A stretch of DNA of 33,690 bases from Candidatus Omnitrophota bacterium. GTDB taxonomy: Bacteria > Omnitrophota > Gorgyraeia > Gygaellales > Profunditerraquicolaceae. The notes beneath the pieces were generated by a model that saw only the letters and a program-made list of their open reading frames with translations, did no database searches and was not told the DNA's origin. The position numbers were made by a program, and so were the translations under genes. Shown here in pieces: positions 1-7,994 of the stretch. The DNA lies in assembly GCA_026416665.1 (NCBI GenBank), contig JAOAET010000005.1, positions 1 through 33,690 on the forward strand, read 5' to 3'. The stretch's first letter is position 1. Each line of letters begins with the position of its first letter.

Positions 1-11
1 TGTATATCTTT

Positions 12-974
12 ATGACGCCATTATATCTAAAAGCATATAATACTGGAAAACTAAAGAAAACAACTGAGAAGCTCTGGCAATTACTTAAATGTTGTTGTCT
101 CTGCCCTCGTAAGTGTAAAGTCAACAGGCTAAAAGATGAACGGGGATACTGTAAGACTGGCTTTTCTGCAGGAGTTTATAGCTATATGCCCCACCATGGT
201 GAAGAACCGCCAATTTCAGGAAGCCGCGGCTCAGGAACTATTTTTTTTAGCCATTGCAATATGAGGTGTGTTTATTGTGAAAATTATAAATTCAGCCAAG
301 TGGATACAAAAACACAAGATGCCACTGTCGAAGAACTTGCTAATATTATGTTAAAGTTACAGAAACTTTCTTGTCACAATATTAATTTTGTAACTCCAAC
401 ACATGTAATACCTCAAATATTAAAAGCACTGATGATAGCAATAGAAGAGGGGTTAACCATTCCTTTGGTCTATAACAGTAGTGGCTATGAGTTGCCAGAA
501 GTAATAAGATTATTAGATGGTATCATAGATATTTATTTACCTGACCTACGTTACGCAAGTGATGAAATGGCTATAAAATATTCTAACGCACCTAACTATT
601 CTTTTTATAGCAAAAATAGCATAAAAGAGATGTATCGCCAAACAGGTATTGCCAAATTCAATGAAGAGGGACTTATTACTGGCGGAGTAATTATTCGTCA
701 CCTGGTATTGCCTAATAATATCTCAGGTACCAAAGAAATTATGGAATTTATTGCAAAAGAGATTTCGCAAGAGACATATATAAGTTTAATGAGTCAATAT
801 CTTCCTTGTTATAAGGCCTCTGATTTTCCTGAGCTTAACCGTAGAATTAGCCGCAAAGAATATGAAAATGCATATGTTGCTATGTCTTCAGCTGGGCTCT
901 ATAACGGCTGGATACAGGAAGAATATGGTCAAGAGGAACTTGCCGGAATTAACCTTCCTCCTTCAGTGAAGTAA
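12..974 (+). CDS. Radical SAM protein, PflX family (COG1313-like)
   Basis: A 320-residue cytoplasmic protein related to pyruvate-formate-lyase activating enzymes. A Cys-rich N-terminal segment (CCCLCPRKC, then GYCKTG) precedes the radical SAM signature CNMRCVYC (CxxxCxxC) near residue 83, which would bind the 4Fe-4S cluster used to cleave S-adenosylmethionine. The layout, with LCPRxCxVNR then GxC before the SAM motif, is that of the PflX family, whose substrate is generally not known. The ATG at 12 fits the usual family N-terminus, but the frame is open to the window edge, so a slightly longer form cannot be excluded. It ends 63 bp before the convergent transglutaminase-like gene. No partner glycyl-radical enzyme is visible. 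Confidence 0.85.
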   Translation: MTPLYLKAYNTGKLKKTTEKLWQLLKCCCLCPRKCKVNRLKDERGYCKTGFSAGVYSYMPHHGEEPPISGSRGSGTIFFSHCNMRCVYCENYKFSQVDTKTQDATVEELANIMLKLQKLSCHNINFVTPTHVIPQILKALMIAIEEGLTIPLVYNSSGYELPEVIRLLDGIIDIYLPDLRYASDEMAIKYSNAPNYSFYSKNSIKEMYRQTGIAKFNEEGLITGGVIIRHLVLPNNISGTKEIMEFIAKEISQETYISLMSQYLPCYKASDFPELNRRISRKEYENAYVAMSSAGLYNGWIQEEYGQEELAGINLPPSVK

Positions 975-1037
975 AAGAAGAAATATAGACTTTTACACTG
1001 ACTTATCATAACTTTTTAATAAAAATCTATTTTCTTT

Positions 1038-2290
1038 TCAAAATGGCAATATCGCATAAACTTTATCATTATCATGATTAGCAGTGAATGCTACATTTCC
1101 AAAGCTATCCGTCAGGGAACTTGTATCAGCATCTATCCACTTACCATCTACATAAACTTGCGGCCAGACATGTCCGTATGTTCCACTTGAGAAAGTACAA
1201 GCAGTATTATGTTTATAACGAGCAGGAAGGCCTGCCGCCCTAAACAGAGCAACTAACAAATGTGCCAAATCACAACAGTTACCTGAACTAGCATTAAGCA
1301 TACCCTCTGCACCCTTTGAGGTATTATAGTAAAACGCATAGCCTTTATTATTATTAACCCAGTCATAAATCGCTTTTGCCTTTTCATAATCAGTAGTTTT
1401 GCCTAAAATTAATTCATTTGCTTTAGCCTGAATTGCAGTGCTATTTACAGGTAAAAGATATTGTTGCATCTCAGGAGGATAGGAGTTATTAAAGTTAGAA
1501 ACAGTAGAAGAGGACTCTTGAGAAGAGGTAGTATCTCTATCCGCCAAGGTAACCCCTGTTGTATTTTCATTTTTATATTCACTATAAGTTTCTCGATCTT
1601 CTTGGATTTTAATTGTGAGCTGCCCTATTTTGGTATTACGTTTATCTGCTGGATCAGCATCAAGCCATTTACCATCTATTTTTACCTGTGCATAAATACG
1701 TTCTACCGTATCAGGAATACCATCTCCCATACCAGAGGCATTTGTAACTAATGCTCTCTTATACCTTGCCTCAATACCGACAGCGCGACATAAAGCAACA
1801 AAAAGATGAGAAATATCAGGCCCATTACCCTCTTTTTTATCAAGCATCTTTAAAGCACCAGCTGCTGTCCGATAATAAAATTTGTAGGTATAATTTTCAT
1901 GAATATAATATCAAATATCTTCTGCGCCTTTTCTTCATCTGTGGTGCAATCTTTGGTTATCTGGTTAGCTAAATCAATAATCTTTTGGTTATCCGATTCC
2001 GCAAATTTTGTGGGTTTAAGATATTCACTGTCTTTGTTAGAGGTAGTTGTTTTTGAATCCGTTTTATCCTGATTAATAGTTTTCTTCTCCATATTAATAT
2101 TTTCTTCTTCAACAGATGTAGAAAAACCAGCAGGTATAAAAGCAGAATTATTACTTACTGGCATTTCCGAACTAGACGAGGAAGGAAGACTCTCGGGTTT
2201 CTGCCATACAGCCAGTGATGGACACAAACGGCAAATTTCAATCAAAAAGAGTATTAATACAGCAACTGTAAATTTTTTATTCCTTTTCAT
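1038..2290 (-). CDS. Exported tandem transglutaminase-like protein, interrupted by one frameshift
   Basis: The ORF track splits this gene into 1850..2350 and 1038..1847, but the two parts join if one base is restored near 1900: the second frame continues upstream as ENYTYKFYYRTAAGALKML, matching the fold of the C-terminal domain. The true start is the ATG at 2290 (MKRNKKF), preceded by GGGAGGGA; the track's earlier start lies inside the riboswitch terminator. There is an N-terminal signal/hydrophobic segment and a Ser/Thr-rich linker, then two transglutaminase-like domains. The second keeps the Cys-His-Asp triad (NCCDLAHLL, GHVWPQV, DAD). The first has NGPDISHL in place of the Cys motif and ERIYAQV in place of the His motif, so it looks catalytically dead. 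The frameshift may be real or a sequencing error. Expression is probably controlled by the riboswitch upstream. Confidence 0.8.
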
Positions 2291-2304
2291 TTTCCATCCC
2301 TCCC

Positions 2305-2357
2305 AAAAATTAAAAACCGAATTGCCTCTTTTCATTCTTATTTTCGGCAACCCGGTT
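2305..2357 (-). terminator. Riboswitch-linked intrinsic terminator (site A)
   Basis: Read on the minus strand, AACCGGGTTGCC (2346-2357) pairs over 12 bp, with two G-U pairs, with GGCAATTCGGTT (2315-2326), followed by a T-rich tract (2305-2314). Its 5' arm is the conserved 3' strand of the aptamer, so aptamer and terminator cannot both form. It lies between the aptamer and the ribosome binding site of the transglutaminase-like gene, as expected of a transcription-attenuation platform. Confidence 0.8.
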
Positions 2358-2444
2358 ATCAGATGGATGCTGTAATAAATAATATTATACTTTTCGATCC
2401 GTGGCTTTGGCCGTTTATAACGACCCTTTATTGATAAGAATGAA
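2331..2444 (-). promoter_or_regulatory. Cyclic di-GMP-I (GEMM-I) class riboswitch aptamer, site A
   Basis: Minus-strand RNA just upstream of the transglutaminase-like gene. P1 is an 11-bp perfect helix (2434-2444 with 2331-2341). Inside are AATAAAG, then a stem GGTCGT/ACGGCC, then AAAGCCACGGA, and on the 3' side AACCGGGTTGCCGA, all in the order of the GEMM-I family. The usual GAAA tetraloop is replaced by TATAA, so this is a divergent member. The same core recurs at two other sites in the window. Ligand identity is inferred from family membership. Confidence 0.8.
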
Positions 2445-2487
2445 CTTCTCTTTAAGGTTAAAAGTCTTATACCATTTTATCAATTTA

Positions 2488-2516
2488 AGTTTAACTAATA
2501 AATTTAAGATTGTCAA
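2488..2516 (-). promoter_or_regulatory. Sigma-70-type promoter of riboswitch A transcript
   Basis: On the minus strand TTGACA (2511-2516) is followed after exactly 17 bases by TAAACT (2488-2493). The predicted start, near 2481, lies about 37 bases before P1 of riboswitch A. Confidence 0.65.
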
Positions 2517-2662
2517 GCTTGACTATTTAAAGTTTTGAAAAGGTTTTCTTTACTAGAGATTAAAGCAGAAATCTAAAGTTGTAATCAACAACTCATTTCT
2601 TTTTAAAAATAGGTAAACATAATATAGAGATAGTATAAAAACATATATGTTTTAGAAAGAGC

Positions 2663-2691
2663 TTGCTATAAAACTATTTTTGTTTTAATAT
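2663..2691 (+). promoter_or_regulatory. Possible promoter for the DUF2062/NIL gene pair
   Basis: TTGCTA (2663-2668), a 17-base spacer, then TAATAT (2686-2691). A small hairpin (GTCTCT at 2733-2738 with AGAGAC at 2747-2752) would lie in the leader. The region is AT-rich, so chance matches are easy and confidence is low. Confidence 0.35.
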
Positions 2692-2804
2692 GATATTATT
2701 ATATAGAAAATTTTGTTTCTTTATAATAAATAGTCTCTTGTTGAACAGAGACAAATTTTTGGGGTGGGTTTTTTACCTACACACTAAATTAAGAACCTTA
2801 AAAA

Positions 2805-3305
2805 ATGAAATATCTTACTAAAAAATCTTGGTTATATATTTTAAAAACTACTTTCAAAAAATTTATACACAGTAATGATAAGCCGTACAAAATTGCTTTA
2901 GGATTTGCCTTAGGTACTTTCTTGGGAGTACTACCTGGCTCTGGTCCGATTGCTTCTATATTTTTAGCAACAATCTTTCGATTGAACATCCCCGCAACTT
3001 TATTATCCTGCTTATTAACAAATGGGTGGTTTAGTATTATAACATTTATCTTGTCAATTAAAATTGGAGCTGCTATATTGCATTTAGATTGGTACGTTGT
3101 ATATGAAAAGTGGCAAAGATTTATCTATTTTTTTAAGTGGCAAAGTCTTTTGAAAGTAAGCCTTTATGAGATAATTTTACCCGTAATTATTGGCTATTTG
3201 ATAATTTCCTTATCTTTTGGGATATTTGTCTACTTAATAATTTATTTAATCTTGTTTATAAGCAGACGTTATGAAAGTAAACCTAGAATTAATCTTTCCA
3301 GGTAA
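2805..3305 (+). CDS. DUF2062 family small integral membrane protein
   Basis: A 166-residue membrane protein. Residues about 28-60 carry the DUF2062 pattern (KIALGFALGTFLGVLPGSGP followed by a hydrophobic stretch), and two or three further membrane segments follow, with a basic end. The family is widespread in Gram-negative bacteria and has no firmly assigned function; some members sit beside glycosyltransferase or lipid genes. No good ribosome binding site precedes the ATG at 2805. The 3' end overlaps the start of the NIL-domain gene by 35 bases, which implies translational coupling. Confidence 0.8.
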   Translation: MKYLTKKSWLYILKTTFKKFIHSNDKPYKIALGFALGTFLGVLPGSGPIASIFLATIFRLNIPATLLSCLLTNGWFSIITFILSIKIGAAILHLDWYVVYEKWQRFIYFFKWQSLLKVSLYEIILPVIIGYLIISLSFGIFVYLIIYLILFISRRYESKPRINLSR

Positions 3306-3522
3306 ACTAAAAGAAAAAGCAATAATTTGTAATTTATGTAAAAAGTTTCATATAGAAGTAAGTATTAAAGAAGCTTCTTTTTCTACGGAAATTGGCTGGG
3401 CATTATTGCAGTTTTCCGGAAGAGAAAAAGAAATCAATTCGGCTATCGAATATCTAAGAAGAGAAGGGGTCAAGATAGAAGATATTACCAAAAAAATTAA
3501 TTATAACCCGCCTAATATTTGA
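3271..3522 (+). CDS. Stand-alone NIL-domain protein
   Basis: An 83-residue protein that is essentially one NIL domain: a ferredoxin-like beta-alpha-beta fold of the type found at the C-terminus of methionine-import MetN ATPases and in some ferredoxins. The pattern is LELIFPGKLKEKAIICNL, a middle strand with GWALLQFSG, then INSAIEYLRREGVKIEDI. The domain is thought to sense or bind a small ligand. Here there is no ATPase and no Fe-S cluster motif, so partner and ligand are unknown. It overlaps the DUF2062 gene in another frame and is probably cotranscribed with it. Confidence 0.75.
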   Translation: MKVNLELIFPGKLKEKAIICNLCKKFHIEVSIKEASFSTEIGWALLQFSGREKEINSAIEYLRREGVKIEDITKKINYNPPNI

Positions 3523-3860
3523 ACTCTTCACTGATAAAAATCCTGTATACTTACCTACCTTACAATTTGAGCTTTTCTTCTCAGGTGTATTTATCTATTT
3601 TTTAACGTACTTTAAACTAATAGCACTTTAAACATAAAAATTCGTCATTTTCCTCAAATTTATGCAACTTTTTCAAAGAATAAGTAAAAATTAGTAAACT
3701 TTACAACCCTTATTAACAGAAAAATACCATTTTCTATAACTTACTTTTCTACAATAAGTTATGATTTTTTAGCTAATTTAAAAAGTTAACATAAGATATA
3801 TTATAAGAAGTAGATTAAACATAAACTTTCAATATTCAGTTAACAAATCAACAAAATAAT
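3523..3860. other. Intergenic region with no recognised gene
   Basis: Strongly AT-rich, with stops in all frames and no ORF of meaningful length. Apart from the terminator at its right end I see no structured RNA, repeat array or decayed gene. Confidence 0.6.
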
Positions 3861-3899
3861 TTTTTAAAAAAGCCTCACATTTATCCTACTAGTGAGGCT
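3861..3899 (-). terminator. Intrinsic terminator of the OB-fold gene pair
   Basis: AGCCTCAC (3871-3878) and GTGAGGCT (3892-3899) form a perfect 8-bp stem with a 13-base loop. On the minus strand it is followed by a T-rich run (complement of 3861-3870). It lies downstream of the minus-strand gene 3955..4338. Confidence 0.85.
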
Positions 3900-3954
3900 T
3901 ACTGAAAAATCAAAAAATGAACTTCTTAGAATTCAAACAAAAAACTGTTCAGGG

Positions 3955-4338
3955 TTATTGTTTTGTATCTAATTTTTTGATGGTTTCTATGTGGATTACG
4001 GAAATAGGTTTTCCTTTAACAAACATCCCAGGCATTATTCTACCACTAATCTCAACTAATGAACCTTCATCATTTAAAATTTCTTTAACTTTTTCTCCTA
4101 GAAGGATGAAGATCCTACCATTTTCATCTTTTATAGCAAGCTCTTTCCAAGGATTATTAGCAAGTTCCGTCATGGAAAGTTTAAAAAGTTCACCCCGAAC
4201 AGTAATTTCTGAACCTTCTTCAAAAGTTTCTGATGTTACCTCTTGAGCAAAACTCATTTTAACTAAGCCGTTATAAGGTATTAAAAAAGCACCTATTGTC
4301 CCATACACAATGGTAAAAATTAAGCACCTTTTTAACAT
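3955..4338 (-). CDS. Small exported OB-fold-like protein, function unknown
   Basis: A 127-residue protein with an N-terminal signal segment (KRCLIFTIVYGTIGAF...SFAQE) and a small all-beta domain with the feel of an OB fold: SEITVRGELFKLS, then LAIKDENGRIFILLGEK, then SLVEISGRIMPGM. The phrase EITVRG recurs in the neighbouring 593-residue protein (GKEITVRGHEVQ), so the two share a domain type. A strong GGAGGAC ribosome binding site precedes the ATG at 4338. It lies 76 bp after the larger gene and before a terminator, so the two are probably cotranscribed under riboswitch B. No specific function can be assigned. Confidence 0.65.
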   Translation of the reverse strand: MLKRCLIFTIVYGTIGAFLIPYNGLVKMSFAQEVTSETFEEGSEITVRGELFKLSMTELANNPWKELAIKDENGRIFILLGEKVKEILNDEGSLVEISGRIMPGMFVKGKPISVIHIETIKKLDTKQ

Positions 4339-4414
4339 AAGTCCTCCCTTTTGGTTATTCCCCTTTAAGTAATAAAATAGTTAAGTTAAACCGTAGAATT
4401 TTATTATAGTTAGC

Positions 4415-6196
4415 TTATCTTAACTTTGCAAGTTCTTCTTCAGCCGCTGATTTTACCTTCCACCACCACCCTTGGGTATCCCAGCACTGAGCAAAAGAAA
4501 AATCATCAATTACTTTCTTATAGTTAATTTTGGCTTTTTCTTTATCTTTTTGGTCACGGTAAATATTCCCTAAAAGATAGTATGCTGTTCCTACATCATT
4601 TAGCGCCCAATAATCTGCTTCTCTCCCTGCCGGAGCAAAATTAGTCAAAGAAGCTTGTTGTTTCTTGGCTTCTTTTTCATAACGCTTAATAACCTCATTG
4701 GCAAAAGCAAGGCTTTGCTCATAATTTTTTTCGTTATACACTTTCCACGCTTGTGTCATTAATTCTTGCGAGCTAGTATATTTGCTAAAATCAATAGCCA
4801 TGGGATCATTTTTTTGCTTACTCAAAGAGGTTTTCATTTCTTGGTCTGCACAGGCAAGTATATCTGAATCTGAAATATTTGCTTTTTTAAGCTCCTCAGC
4901 AAGTTTATCGTAAATCTTGTTATATACCTTACTTATGTCTTTTTCATCACCAACTATCACAAACAAGTTGTCCATTACCTCTGTTACTTTCTCACTTATC
5001 TTTTCCCACTCTTGGCTAATCTTCTCTCCCTTGTCTGCCTGTATAACATCTACTACCCCAAACATCTGCGCCTTTTGACCATTACAGTAAATATCTTCCT
5101 CATTGCTCTCCTGTACCTCATGCCCACGAACTGTAATCTCTTTGCCAACATAAGCTTCCCAGTCAATCGCAGACATCTCATCCGCTCCTACCTTACAATC
5201 TTTATCAACATCAAAGCCATCTTTACGCGCCGTTAAAAGATAGTAAGTGCCTTTCCCATCTTTAAGAAAATACCTGCCTTGTTCATCCTTTACCACTGTC
5301 CCCGTAATAGTAGGCTCCCAGAAAATCGGCCTAGGATCATTAAAATATTTCGTGTCTATTAATTCTCCATTCTTGTATGTATCTTGCCGATACATATACC
5401 GTGAATATTTCCTCTTATCATCATCTTTCTTCCGATTACCCGCAGTAAAGGCATAATACTCAACTTTGGTAATATTTCCTTTATCATCATAAAAAAACTT
5501 TTGCACAATATTGTATCCATCTGCTCCTTTACCCGGATCAGTAGCATTGGTATCTCGCCAAGTATAGTCTTTTTTGGATTCCGAAGTTACATAGTTAATC
5601 TTTCCTTTAAGATTACCCTCAGTGTGATAATGCGCCATTAAATGCGAACTTGGGTCATATTGGTATAAGATGACACCTTTACTACTGTCTTTTATTGTTA
5701 CTGTCTTAATTGAACCATCATCACTTTTCTCTATCTCTACTTTATGTTTTGTTTCTTCAAATTTTAGTGCCGTTAACCATTCGCTGGTTAAACCAGAAAT
5801 ATCACTTAGGTTAACGGTTACCTCTTGACCAGTACTTGTATCAATTGCCTTGATACTGGTAATCTGTTTATTGCTAGTATCAGTGGTTGTAGCTTTCTTG
5901 GTAGTTGTATCTGTCTTAGTGTTTGATTTAGTGGTAGTTGTAGCTGTCTTGGTGTTTGATTTAGAGGTAGAAGTGGTGTCCTTATCTGTGGTAGTGGCTT
6001 TGGAAGTTGATTGTGTAGTGCTCACCGCTGTCCCAGCACTCTTAAATGAAGAAGGAGCAATACTCTGTTGATACTTATAACCGATTTTATTGAAATCATC
6101 TCCGTAATAATTATATACCCCTGCTCCTGCCGCAGCATAACTTAACTGCGTCCAACAAAATAATAAACATATTAACCCAACTGCTATCCTTTTCAT
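4415..6196 (-). CDS. Large exported protein: Thr/Ser linker, OB-like domain, C-terminal TPR
   Basis: A 593-residue protein with a clear signal peptide (MKRIAVGLICLLFCWTQLSYAAA). Residues about 50-110 are a Thr/Ser/Lys low-complexity linker encoded by tandem DNA repeats. The middle (about 155-290) has short repeated YxYDxxGxIxKVEYY-like strands reminiscent of YD/RHS-type repeats. An OB-fold-like segment follows (GTVVKDEQGRYFLKDGKG...GKEITVRG), and the C-terminus has TPR-like helices (AWKVYNEKNYEQSLAFANEVI; AYYLLGNIYRDQKDKEKAKINY) ending in a Trp-rich FAQCWDTQGWWWKV motif. The start has a GAGGGGAAGG ribosome binding site. It is the first gene behind riboswitch B. I do not recognise a characterised family; a cell-surface or periplasmic binding/scaffold role is inference. 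Confidence 0.7.
   Translation of the reverse strand: MKRIAVGLICLLFCWTQLSYAAAGAGVYNYYGDDFNKIGYKYQQSIAPSSFKSAGTAVSTTQSTSKATTTDKDTTSTSKSNTKTATTTTKSNTKTDTTTKKATTTDTSNKQITSIKAIDTSTGQEVTVNLSDISGLTSEWLTALKFEETKHKVEIEKSDDGSIKTVTIKDSSKGVILYQYDPSSHLMAHYHTEGNLKGKINYVTSESKKDYTWRDTNATDPGKGADGYNIVQKFFYDDKGNITKVEYYAFTAGNRKKDDDKRKYSRYMYRQDTYKNGELIDTKYFNDPRPIFWEPTITGTVVKDEQGRYFLKDGKGTYYLLTARKDGFDVDKDCKVGADEMSAIDWEAYVGKEITVRGHEVQESNEEDIYCNGQKAQMFGVVDVIQADKGEKISQEWEKISEKVTEVMDNLFVIVGDEKDISKVYNKIYDKLAEELKKANISDSDILACADQEMKTSLSKQKNDPMAIDFSKYTSSQELMTQAWKVYNEKNYEQSLAFANEVIKRYEKEAKKQQASLTNFAPAGREADYWALNDVGTAYYLLGNIYRDQKDKEKAKINYKKVIDDFSFAQCWDTQGWWWKVKSAAEEELAKLR
5867..5975 (-). repeat. Tandem 33-bp repeats encoding a Thr/Lys-rich linker
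   Basis: Two clear imperfect copies of a 33-bp unit (5900-5930 and 5933-5963 differ at only a few bases), flanked by degenerate copies. They encode a Thr-Lys-Ser-Asn linker in frame inside the 593-residue exported protein, so this is a coding minisatellite that could change length by slippage. Confidence 0.7.
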
Positions 6197-6260
6197 TTTA
6201 CCTTCCCCTCGTTTTTATGATGTTTTTCCTTTTATCCCCCCATTTCTATTACTAAATAAC

Positions 6261-6304
6261 TAAAAAACCTGGTTTCGAATGAATGATCTTCTTCGGCAAC
6301 CAGG
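6261..6304 (-). terminator. Riboswitch-linked intrinsic terminator (site B)
   Basis: On the minus strand CCTGGTT (6298-6304) pairs with AACCAGG (6268-6274), followed by six Ts (6262-6267). The 5' arm lies in the conserved 3' segment of the aptamer and the loop contains the P1 3' strand, so terminator and aptamer exclude each other. It is located between aptamer and ribosome binding site. Confidence 0.85.
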
Positions 6305-6393
6305 CTAAAAAAGCAACAATCACAAAAATCTCCGATGATTTTTACCGTGGCTTTCCCGCATACAATTAGATATGCGAGCTTTATCGGAAGATC
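6285..6393 (-). promoter_or_regulatory. Cyclic di-GMP-I (GEMM-I) class riboswitch aptamer, site B
   Basis: Minus-strand RNA ahead of the 593-residue exported protein. P1 is GATCTTC (6387-6393) with GAAGATC (6285-6291). Between them are CGATAAAG, a stem CGCATA/TATGCG, the conserved AAAGCCACGG, a P3-like stem AAAAATC/GATTTTT, and 3' AGCCTGGTTGCCG. The P2 loop (TCTAATTG) is not a GNRA tetraloop, so the usual tetraloop docking is absent, as at site A. Confidence 0.8.
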
Positions 6394-6399
6394 ACTACA

Positions 6400-6428
6400 A
6401 GTATAACCAGCTAATAGCTAATTTTCAA
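6400..6428 (-). promoter_or_regulatory. Sigma-70-type promoter of riboswitch B transcript
   Basis: TTGAAA (6423-6428), 17 bases, TATACT (6400-6405) on the minus strand. The predicted start is near 6393, precisely at the first base of aptamer P1. Confidence 0.75.
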
Positions 6429-6539
6429 GTTATCTTAAAAATTTTTTGAAAATGTTTTCAATTTTTGCTTTTTATTTTTTGTCTTAATTTGTCTTAAAGT
6501 TAATAAAAACTCTAAAAATTTAAAGACACAATAGCATCT

Positions 6540-6560
6540 TGGTACAAATTATGCTATACT
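6540..6560 (+). promoter_or_regulatory. Promoter region of rpoN: sigma-54-like and overlapping -10 box
   Basis: TGGTACAAATTATGCT (6540-6555) has GG and GC at the 10-bp-class spacing of sigma-54 -24/-12 elements, and it resembles the candidate ahead of the sugar transferase gene. A sigma-70-like TATACT overlaps it at 6555-6560. Either reading starts transcription within a base or so of the ATG at 6567, and there is no ribosome binding site, so rpoN mRNA may be leaderless. Confidence 0.4.
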
Positions 6561-6566
6561 TTCTCT

Positions 6567-7988
6567 ATGGAACTCAAACTAAAACCTCAACTACATAAAC
6601 TCCTTGCCCCTCAGCTACAGCAGTCTCTTAAGATTCTTGCTATGTCACAGCAGGATTTAGAAAATTTAATTAATTATGAATTACTTTCAAATCCTGTGCT
6701 TGAAGAAACTTCCTGTTTGACATTAAGTTATAAAAAAGTAAACCAAACAAAACCTGGAACTTCCCCTACCGCTGACTCTCTTACATCTGTAGATGATAAT
6801 TCTGCGAGTCTTTTGGTCTCTTCAGATAACTATTTTAATAACGTCAATATAGATGGTTTTTCTCTCAAAGAAAACAAAAGTTCTTTTATCCAAAGCTTGA
6901 TTGCCTCCAAGATGTCCCTACAAGATCATCTTCTGCGGCAACTGGGAATGTGTTGTGATGACCGTGGCATTTGGATCGGACAGGAAATTATCGGAAATAT
7001 AGACGATAACGGCTACCTTAGAGATTCTCTACAAGAAATTGCCCGGAGATTAGCAGTACCTATTAAAGAGGCTGAGGAAGTTCTTTCTTTAATTCAGCAA
7101 TTTGACCCTCCTGGGGTAGGTGCAAGAGATTTAAAAGAATGTCTTCTTATTCAACTGCGTCTAAACGGCTATAATAATAGTCTTGTTGAGGAGATTGTTA
7201 AGTTACACTTAGATGATTTGGCAAAAAAGAATTATTCTAAAATCGCCAAGGTTCTTAAACAACCACTTGAGAAAGTAAAAGATGCGGTAAGAATTATCAC
7301 AAAACTCAATCCCAAACCAGGGAGGAACTATTCCTTAGAAACTGCTTATCAAATTATCCCTGATGTGCTTATAGAAGAAGACCAAGAAGGACATCTACAT
7401 ATTACTATTAATAATGAACGCATACCCCGTCTTACTATCAACAATACCTATCGTCAACTACTTAAAAATGAGAATCTTGATACAAAAACCCGTCTTTTTC
7501 TTATGGAAAAATTACGCAGTGGTTACTATCTCCTGCGCTCTATTGCCAAACGTGAATCGACCCTGCTACGTGTGGTGAAACTGGTTGCAAATATCCAAGA
7601 AGAGGCTCTTCGCAACGATATCTCTCTAATGAAACCTTTAACCTATAGACAAATTGCAGAAAAACTTAATATTCATGAAACCACTGTCTGTAGGGTAGTA
7701 ATGAATAAGTTTATCCAAACCCCTCACCATGGCATCATTGCATTGAAAGAATTTTTCCCTAGCAAAATACAGATGCCTATTAAAGAAGGTAAAAATATCT
7801 CTTCTACCACCATTAAAAGCATCATCAACGAATTAATCCAGCAAGAAGACAAAAAAAAGCCACTGAGTGATGAAGATATTGTATCTTTTATAAAAATCAA
7901 TTACTCCTGGGATGTCAGTAGAAGGACAATCACAAAATATAGGCAAGAAATAGGAATTTTTTCTTCTGTATATCGTAGAGAACGCTAG
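6567..7988 (+). CDS. rpoN: RNA polymerase sigma-54 factor
   Basis: 473 residues, the usual length for RpoN. The Gln-rich region I (LKPQLHKLLAPQLQQSLKILAMSQ) contacts activators and core polymerase. The core-binding region contains FDPPGVGARDLKECLLIQL. The DNA-binding part has an HTH (TYRQIAEKLNIHETTVCRVV) and ends in the RpoN box variant SRRTITKYRQE, which reads the -24 element. It directs transcription that needs an AAA+ activator such as the NtrC-type regulator on the opposite strand in this window. It converges on the PocR-GAF gene with only 6 bp between stop codons and no obvious terminator. The start fits the family N-terminus even though no Shine-Dalgarno sequence precedes it. Confidence 0.97.
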   Translation: MELKLKPQLHKLLAPQLQQSLKILAMSQQDLENLINYELLSNPVLEETSCLTLSYKKVNQTKPGTSPTADSLTSVDDNSASLLVSSDNYFNNVNIDGFSLKENKSSFIQSLIASKMSLQDHLLRQLGMCCDDRGIWIGQEIIGNIDDNGYLRDSLQEIARRLAVPIKEAEEVLSLIQQFDPPGVGARDLKECLLIQLRLNGYNNSLVEEIVKLHLDDLAKKNYSKIAKVLKQPLEKVKDAVRIITKLNPKPGRNYSLETAYQIIPDVLIEEDQEGHLHITINNERIPRLTINNTYRQLLKNENLDTKTRLFLMEKLRSGYYLLRSIAKRESTLLRVVKLVANIQEEALRNDISLMKPLTYRQIAEKLNIHETTVCRVVMNKFIQTPHHGIIALKEFFPSKIQMPIKEGKNISSTTIKSIINELIQQEDKKKPLSDEDIVSFIKINYSWDVSRRTITKYRQEIGIFSSVYRRER

Positions 7989-7994
7989 AACTTG

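Noticed and set aside
5867-5975. Regular short repeats that could suggest CRISPR
   Set aside because: Units are adjacent without spacers, imperfect and in frame within a coding region; they encode a Thr-rich linker.
5012-6071. Plus-strand ORFs 5012..5236, 5247..5456 and 5850..6071
   Set aside because: They are antisense shadows of the 593-residue gene, with no ribosome binding site and low-complexity translations.
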